Assembly: GCA_002309695.1 (NCBI GenBank)
Contig: DBXV01000008.1
Location: 184,356-248,355 of the forward strand
DNA from: Myxococcales bacterium UBA1203
GTDB lineage: Bacteria; Myxococcota; Myxococcia; Myxococcales; UBA5297
Reading direction: 5' to 3'
DNA length: 64,000 nucleotides
The notes beneath the pieces are model-generated. The model did no database searches. It was given only the letters and a program-made list of their open reading frames with translations, and was not told where the DNA came from. Made by a program: the position numbers and the translations under genes. This document shows, piece after piece, positions 50,879 through 59,196 of this stretch (position 1 is the stretch's first letter; each line of letters opens with the position of its first letter).

Positions 50879-51652
50879 CTATAAGTAATCTGCAAAAATT
50901 TTTTCATATTTGCGGAAGACGAGCGCACCGATGACCAGCATCAGGGCGGAGGCAATGGCGGCGATGACCATCTGATGCGCGTCCGGGGGCGCGCCGCGGA
51001 GGAGTATGGCCCGGTAGGATTCAATGACACCGACCAGCGGATTCCATTCGAGGACACGGGCGATTTTGGGCGGCACAAAGCTGAATGGATAAAAAATGGG
51101 GGTCATCCAGTAGAGAATCAGCAGTGTGCTGTTGAGCATGTATTGGGTGTCCCTGTATCGCACATTGAGCCCTGCCACCATCAGGGACACTCCCAGGATG
51201 AAGACCACCTGAACGGCGAAGACCACGGGCAGCCACAGCAGGTTGAGCGACAGGTGGAATGCCTCGGGGAAGAACAGAAACAGCAGCAGGACCAGCGACA
51301 GCTCAATGAAGAAGTGCCGCATGTGGGAGAGCACGCAGGCAATGGGCAGGATGACCCGCGGAAAGGCCACCTTTTTGACCAGCTGCGCGTTCTCCAGGCC
51401 GCTCTGGGCCGCCGCGTTCACCGAATTGGTGAAGAAGCGGTGGGGCGTCATGGCGATGAGCAGGAAGAGCGGGAAGAATTCCTGGCCGGTCTTGAAGATG
51501 TATTCAAAGACGATGGTGAAGACGATGACCATCACCAGGGGGTCGGCCAGGGACCAGAAGCGTCCCAGCGCTTTGTCCTTGTATCGGGCCTTGAAATCCT
51601 TGGCCACGAGCGTCCGCAGGACCTCCCGGTTCTTGAACAGCTCCGAAATCAT
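50879..51652 (-). CDS. ABC-2 type polysaccharide export permease (Wzm/TagG-like)
   Basis: 257 residues with six hydrophobic segments. The N-terminus LVAKDFKARYKDKALGRFWS and LADPLVMVIVFTIVFEYIFK are typical of Wzm/KpsM/TagG. YRDTQYMLNSTLLILYWMTP and PLVGVIESYRAILLRG are conserved later blocks. It forms the membrane channel for lipid-linked or free polysaccharide with a Wzt-type ATPase, probably the one at 48162-49199. The ATG overlaps the stop of the LTA-synthase-like gene by four bases (TCAT on the plus strand), so the two are coupled. Confidence 0.9.
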   Translation of the reverse strand: MISELFKNREVLRTLVAKDFKARYKDKALGRFWSLADPLVMVIVFTIVFEYIFKTGQEFFPLFLLIAMTPHRFFTNSVNAAAQSGLENAQLVKKVAFPRVILPIACVLSHMRHFFIELSLVLLLFLFFPEAFHLSLNLLWLPVVFAVQVVFILGVSLMVAGLNVRYRDTQYMLNSTLLILYWMTPIFYPFSFVPPKIARVLEWNPLVGVIESYRAILLRGAPPDAHQMVIAAIASALMLVIGALVFRKYEKIFADYL

Positions 51653-53808
51653 CTGGGGCCGTCTGCCTTTCTGCCGCTTTGGGCCGGTTGAGTCTCCTGG
51701 ACCATTTGTGCCTGGAGTCCGTGGGGCGTTTTTCCGGAAGGCGCGCCGCCCCGCTTCCAGAATGGCCCTTCCTTTTCGATGAAGCTGCCCGGGCGGTAGT
51801 CGTCATCTGAGAGTCCGCCGGGGACCATGCTGTATGCGCGTCCAAACAGCCGGTCGTAGGTCAGGAGGAAGAGCTCATCGCGGCAGCGCAGTGCTTCCTG
51901 TGCCTCGCGCGCGCCTTCCCGCGGGTCGTCTGAGCCGTCGCCTCTGAACCACTGGCCCGCGCCGTCCCTGATTCGTCCGTGACTTAAGGCGGGGGCGCTC
52001 TTCTCAAATGCGTCGAGAGCGGCAAACCAGCCGGTCAGAGGGATTCCCGCGGCCCTGAGCAGACGGACGCCCAGATAGCTGGCACCGAGGGGCGCGCCGG
52101 CGGGCAGGGCATCGTTCGGAAGAGGACGGCTGGACCACAGAAAAGCGGGCGTCGAGTGCTTGTTGATTTCCAGCTCATCCCAGACGAGCCCGCTCTCGGC
52201 CCAGGCCTCGGCCGTCAGACTGGGCAGATGGTCTCCAAAAAAGGCGACCACCGTCGGCCGCTTCCGCTCGCGCAGCCTGTCCATGAGCCATCCCAGCGCC
52301 TTGTCCGCCCGGTAGAGGGTGTTGGCGTAGTTTTCCAGCTCGTGGCGCGTGCCCTCCGACAGGTGATCCCCGGACACGGTGACATCCGGCTGTGGAAAGC
52401 GCTGTCCCAGATAGCGCCCGTGAGAAGTCACCGTGATGGCGAAGATGAACTGCGGCGCGCGCGCTCCGGCTTCGGAAACGCCCGAGGCATCCAGCACTTC
52501 CGCGGCTTTGAGCATCAGCGGCTCGTCCGAGGGAAAGGCGCCGTCGTAGAGGGCATCGAAGTCATGGTTGTCCCGGCTCAGATGGCGGATTTCCCTGAGA
52601 TTTGCCCCTGCGGGCGGCGTCCCGGGAATGGTCCGCGGCTCAAGCTCATCGAGAGTCGTGAAATGGTCGATGCCCATCCAGGGATAGATGGCTTCGCGCC
52701 GGTAGTAGAAGCCGAAGTAGTTGTGGATCGCCTGCGTCGTGTAGCCGAAGGCCTTGAGATAGGCGGCGATGGTCTCCAGCGGGCGCCGCACGTAGTTGGA
52801 ATAGGGCGTGGCCGCGGGGGGCAGGACCGCCAGGGGGATGCCCGTCAGCACCTCAAATTCGGCGTTGCCCGTCTGACCGGCAAAGGAAGGCGAGAGCATC
52901 TGTCCGTGCTGAAAGGCCGCGTCCTTCTGGAATTGATGGAAGCGCGGCAGCGGGTCGCGGCTGAAATGGACGTTTGGCAACTGAGTCACATCCCAGAACG
53001 CCTCGCCCAGAATCAGCAGGATGTCGGGCTTTTCGCCGGGAGACATTGGGCCGGACAAGGCCCGCAGCGCGTCCTGCATCAGGGGAAGCTGACCGTTCAT
53101 CGCCCGCTCCACCGCCTCGCGGGAATAGTCCGCGGGGCGCCAGACCACTTCGCGCGCATCGAGAATCAGACTGAGAAGCAGGCCGTTGCGGTTCAGGTTG
53201 AGGTTCAGATTCCAGCCGACGGTCGAAACCTTCTGCGCGGCGAAGACGGCGTTCAGCCAGGGATGGTGGATTTCCACCAGAAGCGCGGCGGCAAAGACGA
53301 GGGCGTAGGCCAGCCGAAAGGGCTTTTTCAGCGGCAGGAGCGGCGGCCGGCGCAGGAGAAACACAAGGAGAGAAACTGCCAGACCGGCGATGGCGAGCGC
53401 GCCCAGAATCAGCAGCCAGTGGCCCGCAAAGACGGCCTCGGAGACGCCCAGCGCCTCGCGAATCTGCGTGAAGTCGCCGGCGACGAGCGGCTGCTCCAGG
53501 ATTTCCATCTTCTTGAGGTGGACGAAGAGCAGGAAGAACGAGAACCCGCCCAGCAGAAGCGCTGCCGCCGAGAGCCTTCCCGCGACGCACCACAGGAAGA
53601 GCAGGCAGAGGGCAAACAGGGGCGTGATGGTGAAGAAGGAGCGCCCTTTCAGAGAAATCAGCCATTCGCTGAAGGGAACGCCGGTGAGGACGACGCGCAG
53701 GAGCTCCATGGAGGCAATCACCAGGCAGGACACCGCGTAGGCCGACAGCGCGCAGATCAGAGATTTCATCGGCTGGCGCCGGAAAATGCCGTGGGATTCG
53801 TCGTTCAT
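51649..53808 (-). CDS. LTA-synthase-like membrane phosphoglycerol transferase / sulfatase-fold protein
   Basis: About 719 residues. The N-terminal 220 residues contain roughly five hydrophobic segments. The extracytoplasmic part is an alkaline-phosphatase/sulfatase fold: KPDILLILGEAFWDV, the presumed nucleophile Thr in FAGQTGNAEFEVLTG, ITVTSHGRY, and the metal-site AFFGDHLPS. This resembles LtaS, OpgB and related phosphoglycerol transferases, which transfer glycerol phosphate (or similar) from phosphatidylglycerol to polymers or glycans. I use the ATG at 53808; a GTG at 53817 is possible. No strong Shine-Dalgarno. Coupled to the Wzm-like permease gene, which suggests it modifies the exported polymer (inference). 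Confidence 0.85.
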   Translation of the reverse strand: MNDESHGIFRRQPMKSLICALSAYAVSCLVIASMELLRVVLTGVPFSEWLISLKGRSFFTITPLFALCLLFLWCVAGRLSAAALLLGGFSFFLLFVHLKKMEILEQPLVAGDFTQIREALGVSEAVFAGHWLLILGALAIAGLAVSLLVFLLRRPPLLPLKKPFRLAYALVFAAALLVEIHHPWLNAVFAAQKVSTVGWNLNLNLNRNGLLLSLILDAREVVWRPADYSREAVERAMNGQLPLMQDALRALSGPMSPGEKPDILLILGEAFWDVTQLPNVHFSRDPLPRFHQFQKDAAFQHGQMLSPSFAGQTGNAEFEVLTGIPLAVLPPAATPYSNYVRRPLETIAAYLKAFGYTTQAIHNYFGFYYRREAIYPWMGIDHFTTLDELEPRTIPGTPPAGANLREIRHLSRDNHDFDALYDGAFPSDEPLMLKAAEVLDASGVSEAGARAPQFIFAITVTSHGRYLGQRFPQPDVTVSGDHLSEGTRHELENYANTLYRADKALGWLMDRLRERKRPTVVAFFGDHLPSLTAEAWAESGLVWDELEINKHSTPAFLWSSRPLPNDALPAGAPLGASYLGVRLLRAAGIPLTGWFAALDAFEKSAPALSHGRIRDGAGQWFRGDGSDDPREGAREAQEALRCRDELFLLTYDRLFGRAYSMVPGGLSDDDYRPGSFIEKEGPFWKRGGAPSGKTPHGLQAQMVQETQPAQSGRKADGPR

Positions 53809-53899
53809 GGGGGACACGTAAACTCTGGACCTGTGCCTGACTTTTGCCGGTGCTCCGGACTTGCCCGATCACGAAGCGGCGTCCGCCTGTCGATGCGCG

Positions 53900-54277
53900 T
53901 CAGAAATCAATTTTTTCGGAGCGAAGCCTTTTTTGGGCTGAGGCGAGCTTCTTGTGAGCGAGGCGGCGTTCCTGAGAGGCGCGGGTGGGCTGAGTCGCCT
54001 TCCTTGGCCTGGGAACAAAAGCGGCCTCGGCCAGTTTCTGCCGCAGCCTGCGGAGCGCCCGGTTGCGGTTCTGGAACTGGGAGCGCCGCTCGGCGGCGAT
54101 GGCGACGATGCCGCTGGGACGGTGGCGAAGACGGACGGCGCTTTCGGTCTTGTTGCGGTGCTGTCCGCCCGGCCCCGAACCGATGAAAAGCTCCACGTCG
54201 CACTCAAGGAGCAGGCGGGCGTCATCCAGCTGAAGCGACGTGAGCAGCAGGGCTCGGGGAGGGATGGGAGCGTTCAC
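53900..54277 (-). CDS. Small GGQ release-factor-like protein (ArfB/YaeJ-like)
   Basis: 125 residues starting with GTG. The class I release-factor GGQ loop is present in GSGPGGQHRNKTESAVRLRH, and the C-terminus is basic (PTRASQERRLAHKKLASAQK). This combination, GGQ domain plus positively charged tail, is that of ArfB-type peptidyl-tRNA hydrolases that rescue stalled ribosomes. A release-factor-H-like role cannot be excluded. Lies 12 bases after the TrkA-type gene on the same strand. Confidence 0.82.
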   Translation of the reverse strand: MNAPIPPRALLLTSLQLDDARLLLECDVELFIGSGPGGQHRNKTESAVRLRHRPSGIVAIAAERRSQFQNRNRALRRLRQKLAEAAFVPRPRKATQPTRASQERRLAHKKLASAQKRLRSEKIDF

Positions 54278-54289
54278 GGCAGTTCGGAC

Positions 54290-54946
54290 TCACGTCAGCG
54301 TGGCGAGGCTTTCCAGCGCGCCCGGGTCGCCGGCCACAAGAAGGGAATCGGATTGGGTCAGCTTTCGGTCGGGGTCCGGCACGGGAAGCATCTGGTCGCG
54401 GAGCATGTCGTGAACCGCCACCACCTGGATTCGATACTTGGACGGCAGAGCCAGCTCGCGCAGCGTCTTGCTGTACCAGGCCGTCGGCACCGGCATTTCC
54501 TGAAGGCTCAGGTCCGCTCCCAGCTGGACGTATTGCAGCAGCTTGGCGCTGGTGACGCGCGAAGCCAGCCCCATGGCCGATTCGCGCTCGGGAAAGATGC
54601 ACTCGGTGGCGCCCAGCTGTTCCACGATGCGCGCGTGGTCCTCAGAGCGGACTTTGACGAAGATGTTCTGAATGCCCAGGTCGCGCACAGCCAGAAGGGA
54701 AAGAATGGATGCGGCCAGATTTTCACCCGTCGCCACCACGGCCGCGTCCGCGCCCTCAGCACCCGCTTCATCCAGGACCTGCTTGTTGGTGGCGTCCCCG
54801 ACGATGGCGCGGGTGACGCGGGGCCCCAGGGCATCGACCACATCCGGCCTCGTATCGATGGCCAGCACGTCGTGGCCCAGCTGATGAAGCCGCCGGGCGA
54901 GGATGGAGCCGAAGTTGCCGAGACCGATGACGATGATTCGCTTCAC
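54290..54946 (-). CDS. TrkA/KtrA-family RCK regulator of potassium uptake
   Basis: 218 residues with GTG start and AGGAG six or seven bases upstream. The RCK_N Rossmann domain opens with IIVIGLGNFGSILARRL (GxGxxG) and has DTRPDVVDAL and VATGENLAASILS. The RCK_C domain covers roughly residues 135-218. Binds nucleotides and gates a Trk/Ktr potassium transporter from the cytoplasmic side. The membrane partner (TrkH/KtrB) is not seen here, so the transporter must be elsewhere. Confidence 0.9.
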   Translation of the reverse strand: MKRIIVIGLGNFGSILARRLHQLGHDVLAIDTRPDVVDALGPRVTRAIVGDATNKQVLDEAGAEGADAAVVATGENLAASILSLLAVRDLGIQNIFVKVRSEDHARIVEQLGATECIFPERESAMGLASRVTSAKLLQYVQLGADLSLQEMPVPTAWYSKTLRELALPSKYRIQVVAVHDMLRDQMLPVPDPDRKLTQSDSLLVAGDPGALESLATLT

Positions 54947-55185
54947 GGGAGACTCCTGGAAAATTCGGAATGGGCGGGCGCGGAAAAGTCACCAGACGAG
55001 CGCCGGACGCGGCGGACGGTCCGGCGAAAGTGCGCTGATTCCTGAGGCGCCTGAAATGACAAACGGCCGACGGAATGTCCGCCGGCCGCCGTCCGTCCTT
55101 CCCAAATTGGTGATGGCTGTTGTCGAGGGGAAAAGCCCGGGGCTTCTGGATTCGATTCGGCTTCCGGGATTTCTGAGGACTCCGC

Positions 55186-55743
55186 TCAGTTGGCCGCGGG
55201 GTCGTCGGCAGTTTCTGTCGGAGCTGCTTGGGAAGCGGCGTTTTCAGCAGGCGCTGCGGGGGCTTCCGGTGCAGCTGCGGGAGCGGCTTCTTCCGCCGGA
55301 GCAGCAGCGGGCTCTGCCGGAGCCTCTGCGGGCGCAGCTTCCTGCGCGGCGTTTTCAGCGGGAACCGCCTCCGAGGCCTGAGCCGCCTGTGTGTCAGCCG
55401 CATTCGCGCTGTCTGCGGGCGCCGCCTTCTGAGGCTCTGAGGGAGCGGTCATCGTCACGGCTGCGGCGCTGTCGGCAGAGCCCTGCTTGGCCAGCTTGCC
55501 GGTGACGGACGAGTGGTAGCTGGCGGCGAAGGACAGGCCGAAGGACGTGATGAAGAAGATGCTGGCGCAGATGGCGGTCGTCTTGCTGAGCAGGTTGCTC
55601 GCGCCGCGTCCGCCGAAGACCGAGGAGGAACCGCCGCCGCCGAAGGCAGAGCCCATTCCGGCATCTTTTCCCGCCTGGAGCAGGATGACGATGATGAGGA
55701 AGACGGCGACCAGGACGTGGATGATGGTGAAGAAGGTGTGCAT
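55186..55743 (-). CDS. secG: Preprotein translocase subunit SecG with long Ala-rich tail
   Basis: The N-terminal ~80 residues are SecG: helix HVLVAVFLIIVILLQAGKDA, the MGSAFGGGGSSSVFGGRGAS stretch, FLSKTT-like NLLSKTTAICASIFFI and a second helix. This small subunit aids SecYEG translocation. Canonical SecG is about 75-110 residues, whereas this has 185 because of an Ala/Pro/Glu-rich extension of about 100 residues. Good GAGGAG ribosome-binding site nine bases before the ATG. Not in an obvious operon. Confidence 0.92.
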   Translation of the reverse strand: MHTFFTIIHVLVAVFLIIVILLQAGKDAGMGSAFGGGGSSSVFGGRGASNLLSKTTAICASIFFITSFGLSFAASYHSSVTGKLAKQGSADSAAAVTMTAPSEPQKAAPADSANAADTQAAQASEAVPAENAAQEAAPAEAPAEPAAAPAEEAAPAAAPEAPAAPAENAASQAAPTETADDPAAN

Positions 55744-55977
55744 AAGCGAAACAGCTCCTCGGACGGGCCCCGCTGCCGGCGGGACGCGAAGGACAAAAAG
55801 GGGATTTCAAAGGGGGGACCCGCGAGGGGGGGGGCCCAAAAAAACGGCGCCCCTTAGTCCACGGGCAGAGGTGATTCAAGGGGGCAAACCGGGTGGGAAA
55901 CAGGCCTCTGAAAAGGGCTTCTCCACGAGGGAAAAACAGGCGCCCGTCGGACCGATTCAGCGCCTGGACCTGAGCCC

Positions 55978-56544
55978 TCAGAGCCCCAGAACGATGCCCG
56001 CGCCCGCGCCGATGGCGATGATGGCCGCCGGATGCCAGGCCGTCTTCATCAGCAGAATGAAGAGGGCGGCAAAGAGCGCCAGCGGAATCCAGGACAGCGC
56101 GGCCAGAATGTCCCCCGTTCGCCGAAAGGCCTCCATGTTCAGCACGGACATGGAAAACACCTGGAAGCCGGCGGCGGCGATGAGCCCGGTGACGGCGGGG
56201 CGCAGGCCGGCGAAGGCATCTGAGACGCTGCGGCTGTTTTTGAACCTGTCCAGGAAGCGGGAGATGACGACGATGACTGCGATGGCGGGAGCGACCAGCG
56301 CCAGTGTCGCGGCGAGGGCACCGGGAATGCCCGCGGCAGAGAAGCCGGCGTAGGTGGCCATGTTGACGCCGATGGGGCCGGGCGTGGATTCGGACACGGC
56401 AATCATGTCGGTCAGCTCGGCGACGGTGAACCACGAGTGCCGGGACGCCATGTCATAGAGGAAGGGCAGCGTGGCCAGGCCTCCGCCCACCGAAAACAGC
56501 CCGGTTTTGAGAAATTCCCAGCAGAGGAGAGGGATGACGTTCAT
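55978..56544 (-). CDS. Chromate transporter, second half (ChrA-like)
   Basis: 188 residues, all membrane. The opening LLCWEFLKTGLFSVGGGLAT matches the ChrA repeat, followed by AVSESTPGPIGVNMATYAGF. Short-chain CHR proteins of about 190 residues occur as pairs that together make one exporter. The ATG overlaps the stop of the upstream half by four bases, which indicates a co-translated pair. Substrate in vivo may be chromate/sulfate-like anions or something else. Confidence 0.9.
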   Translation of the reverse strand: MNVIPLLCWEFLKTGLFSVGGGLATLPFLYDMASRHSWFTVAELTDMIAVSESTPGPIGVNMATYAGFSAAGIPGALAATLALVAPAIAVIVVISRFLDRFKNSRSVSDAFAGLRPAVTGLIAAAGFQVFSMSVLNMEAFRRTGDILAALSWIPLALFAALFILLMKTAWHPAAIIAIGAGAGIVLGL

Positions 56545-57221
56545 TTGCCGTCTCCTTCACTGGACGCTGCTCCGCTTGACTGACTGCTGCCCGTTTCCTG
56601 AGCGCCCGCGCCTTCGGAAGTCCGCTGCTTCGCTTTGGCAGAAGCAGCCTGCCGGGCCTGGAGCTTTTGCAGAAGCCCGGTACGCCCCGCCGCGAGACCT
56701 GCCGCCACGGCGCCGGCGACGACAAAAACCGGGGAGACATTGCCCAGAGCGACGGCGGCAAAGGCAGCCGCGAAGAGAAGAAATCCCAAAATGTCCTTCA
56801 CGCCGGTCTTCCAGAGCTTGACCACCGCCTGGAGCACCAGCGCCGCCACCGCCACCCGGATGCCGCCGAAGGCGTGCCGGACGATGGCCTCGGAGGCGAA
56901 GTTCCGCAGAAAGGCGGCGATGGCCGTGATGATGACGAGCGAGGGCGTGATGACGCCCAGCGTCGCGGCAATAGCGCCGGGGATTCCCTGAAGGCGGCAG
57001 CCGATGAAGGTGGCGGTGTTCACCGCGATGACGCCGGGCGTGCACTGGCCGACGGCGTAGAAGTCCAGAACGTCTTCCTCGGTGGCCCAGCCGTGCTTCT
57101 CCACGACCTCTTTTTGCAGCATTGGCAGCATCGCGTAGCCGCCGCCGAAGGTGAAAAGGCCGATGCGCGCGAAGGCGGCGAACAGCCGCAGAAGACGGGC
57201 GAGCTTTTCCTGAGGATTCAT
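56541..57221 (-). CDS. Chromate transporter, first half (ChrA-like)
   Basis: 226 residues from the ATG at 57221. It contains FARIGLFTFGGGYAMLPMLQ and AVGQCTPGVIAVNTATFIGC, the same two motifs as the partner half, so the two are divergent copies of one repeat. The Ala/Lys/Gln/Ser-rich last ~45 residues are non-membrane. A frame open to 57284 would add a basic Arg/Phe stretch lying within a terminator hairpin, so I prefer the shorter form. Confidence 0.88.
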   Translation of the reverse strand: MNPQEKLARLLRLFAAFARIGLFTFGGGYAMLPMLQKEVVEKHGWATEEDVLDFYAVGQCTPGVIAVNTATFIGCRLQGIPGAIAATLGVITPSLVIITAIAAFLRNFASEAIVRHAFGGIRVAVAALVLQAVVKLWKTGVKDILGFLLFAAAFAAVALGNVSPVFVVAGAVAAGLAAGRTGLLQKLQARQAASAKAKQRTSEGAGAQETGSSQSSGAASSEGDGK

Positions 57222-57247
57222 GGCGTTTCGAAAGGCGTGTCCCGGAC

Positions 57248-57299
57248 AAAAGAAGAACGGGCCGCGGCGCCGGATTTTCGGCATTTCCGCAGGCCCGTT
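57248..57299 (-). terminator. Terminator downstream of the pseudopilin gene
   Basis: AACGGGCCGCGG (57256-57267) pairs with CCGCAGGCCCGTT (57287-57299) with a one-base bulge; the minus strand then reads CTTCTTTTGTC. Lies about 40 bases after the pseudopilin stop. Confidence 0.7.
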
Positions 57300-57338
57300 C
57301 GTTTTGTCGGAAGCGATGCTGGTGAAGAGAACAGGTGC

Positions 57339-58082
57339 CTAGTTCAGCGTCAGCCTCGTCAGACCTGTCAGAGCGTCCAGATGCAGAACGCCGTCCGTTT
57401 CCCCCATGGCGCTGGCGTTCGTCTCCCGGACGTCGTCCTTGTCCACACAGGTCAGAACGACATCCGGGATGGTCTCGGCCGCGGAATCGTCAAAGACGCA
57501 TTTCTGGCCGTTGTGAACCGCGGAGAGTTTCCGGCTGCCTTCGAGGCCGTTCCAGCACAGGTGGTTGAGGGGACTTCCAGCCGCTTCGGCCGAGATGACC
57601 TCGCCGTCGTTCAGAATCCGCAGGGTGTCGGCCACCTCAACCCAGTCGCCGGTGGCCACGCAGCAGGTCGTCCGGATGGCGGTGCTGAAGTTCCCCGATT
57701 CGTTGACGGCGCAGACATTTGTGTCGGTCAGGCAAGTGGATGCGGGACAGTTGGTCCACGTGTCAGCTCCGTTGCACCCCAGTTTTTCCCAGCGCATGAA
57801 AACCTTGCCCTGGCCGTCCAGTCCGATGCCGCGCCCGGGGAGGCGCTCAAATCGGAGGAAGACGGGCAGGCCTCCCGCCTGAGCCTGCTGTCGCGCCTCG
57901 GACATGACGATGCGGAGCGTGCGAAGGGTTCCGTAGCATTCACTCCGGTATCGGTTGTTCCCGAAGCTGTAGAGCGAGATGCCCGCCAGAATGCCGGCGA
58001 TGGCAACGGTGACCATGAGTTCGAGGAGGGTCATGCCCCGGGAACGGCGCGGTTCTGTCAGGAGAAAGCTGAATCGTTTCAT
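57339..58082 (-). CDS. GspH/FimT-type pseudopilin
   Basis: 247 residues from the ATG at 58082. It has a prepilin-type cleavage site RSRGMTLLELMVTVAIAG with Gly before Met/Thr and the Glu five residues into the hydrophobic helix. The body contains ECYGTLRTLRIVMSEARQQA, the usual helix spine, and a Cys-rich globular part (CNGADTWTNCPASTC, ATRTTCC-like sites). Minor pseudopilins of this type prime type II secretion or type IV pili. No other pilus genes are in the window. The frame is open upstream to 58361, but that overlaps plsC and lacks similarity. Confidence 0.88.
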   Translation of the reverse strand: MKRFSFLLTEPRRSRGMTLLELMVTVAIAGILAGISLYSFGNNRYRSECYGTLRTLRIVMSEARQQAQAGGLPVFLRFERLPGRGIGLDGQGKVFMRWEKLGCNGADTWTNCPASTCLTDTNVCAVNESGNFSTAIRTTCCVATGDWVEVADTLRILNDGEVISAEAAGSPLNHLCWNGLEGSRKLSAVHNGQKCVFDDSAAETIPDVVLTCVDKDDVRETNASAMGETDGVLHLDALTGLTRLTLN

Positions 58083-58257
58083 GGCGCAGTGGAACCCCCG
58101 CTGTTGGTGGAGAGAAGGCGCGGCCGGGGCAGATGAGGCATCCCGTCCGTCCGATGTCAGAGCCCAGGGCCGCCCATGAGGGAGGGTGGGGCGCCCCGGA
58201 GGCTGCCATCGAGGGCGCGCCGTTTTGGCCTGTTCCCGAAAATTTGCAAAGCGCGAA

Positions 58258-59109
58258 TCAGGAGGACGTCCCGCCGTTTTCAGCGTCCGAATGCGCTGGA
58301 GGAGCCTTTCCCTCGGCGGAATCGCTCTCGGCTTTCGCCGCATCATCCCTGCCGCCGGCATTGGGACCTGGACTTGGATGCCGCATGTCTTCCAGCGCCT
58401 GCTGAATGGCGTCGCGCGCGCGGTCTCTCAGCCTGGTCAGGTCATCGAGGTTCATGCCCTGCGTGGGGATGGACGGCAGGATGCGGACGACGCCAGTGGC
58501 CGCCCCAAGAGCGAAAGTCCCGCACGGCCACAGCTCCAGCGTCTTATCGACGGCGAGGGGCAGGATGGGCCGCCCGGTCTCAATCGCCAGGCGGAAGGCG
58601 CCGTCCTTGAATTTGCCCAGAGGTCCCGTCTTCGAGCGCGTCCCTTCGGGAAATAGCATGACGGAGAGGCCGGTTTTCAGCGTGTCGCGGCAGCGCTCCA
58701 TCATGCGGACGACGCTGTTCTTGTCGCCGCGCCGGACCGGAATGTCGCCCGACAGCCACAGAAGCAGGCCCAGCACGGGGACGAACTTCATCAGCTCCAC
58801 CTTCGACACCCAGCGCATGTCCCACGGCATGTTGGACAGCAGGAAAACGTCGCCCGTCGTCTGGTGGTTGGCGATGACCACGTAGCCCTGACTTCCGATG
58901 TCCTCCGGCACACAGCCCTCAATGACGCAGTGCCAGCCGGGCATCAGCCGGAAGAGCAGGCGGCCGTAAAAGCGCATCAGCCGTCCGGGAAGCCGATGGG
59001 CGGGATCCCTCCACGTGACGGCGCGGAGAAGCACCATCGGGGGGATGAACAGCGCCCCCAGCAGAAAGGCCACAGCAAAGATGTAAATCGTCAGCGCTGT
59101 CTGCTTCAT
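58258..59109 (-). CDS. plsC: 1-acyl-sn-glycerol-3-phosphate acyltransferase
   Basis: 283 residues. N-terminal membrane helix (IYIFAVAFLLGALFIPPMVL). Acyltransferase blocks: NHQTTGD (H-x4-D catalytic motif), the glycerol-phosphate site LFPEGTRSKTG and VPVLGLLLWLSGDIPVRRGD. Makes phosphatidic acid from lysophosphatidic acid at the inner membrane. The last ~45 residues are a Gly/Ala/Glu/Asp-rich tail of no recognised function. Confidence 0.93.
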   Translation of the reverse strand: MKQTALTIYIFAVAFLLGALFIPPMVLLRAVTWRDPAHRLPGRLMRFYGRLLFRLMPGWHCVIEGCVPEDIGSQGYVVIANHQTTGDVFLLSNMPWDMRWVSKVELMKFVPVLGLLLWLSGDIPVRRGDKNSVVRMMERCRDTLKTGLSVMLFPEGTRSKTGPLGKFKDGAFRLAIETGRPILPLAVDKTLELWPCGTFALGAATGVVRILPSIPTQGMNLDDLTRLRDRARDAIQQALEDMRHPSPGPNAGGRDDAAKAESDSAEGKAPPAHSDAENGGTSS

Positions 59110-59196
59110 GGCGGCAATGACTGTTTGGAGGGCGCGAATGCCGACGCGCCGAAGAAGGCGTGACGGAGGGCGGACAAAAGAAATTCGGGCCGGGCG

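Noticed and set aside
52156..54186. 676-codon plus-strand frame
   Set aside because: Antisense to the LTA-synthase-like gene and the small release factor; Gln/Arg/His-rich without domains.
56667..58136. 489-codon plus-strand frame
   Set aside because: Antisense to the chromate-transporter half and the pseudopilin; no signal, no domain.
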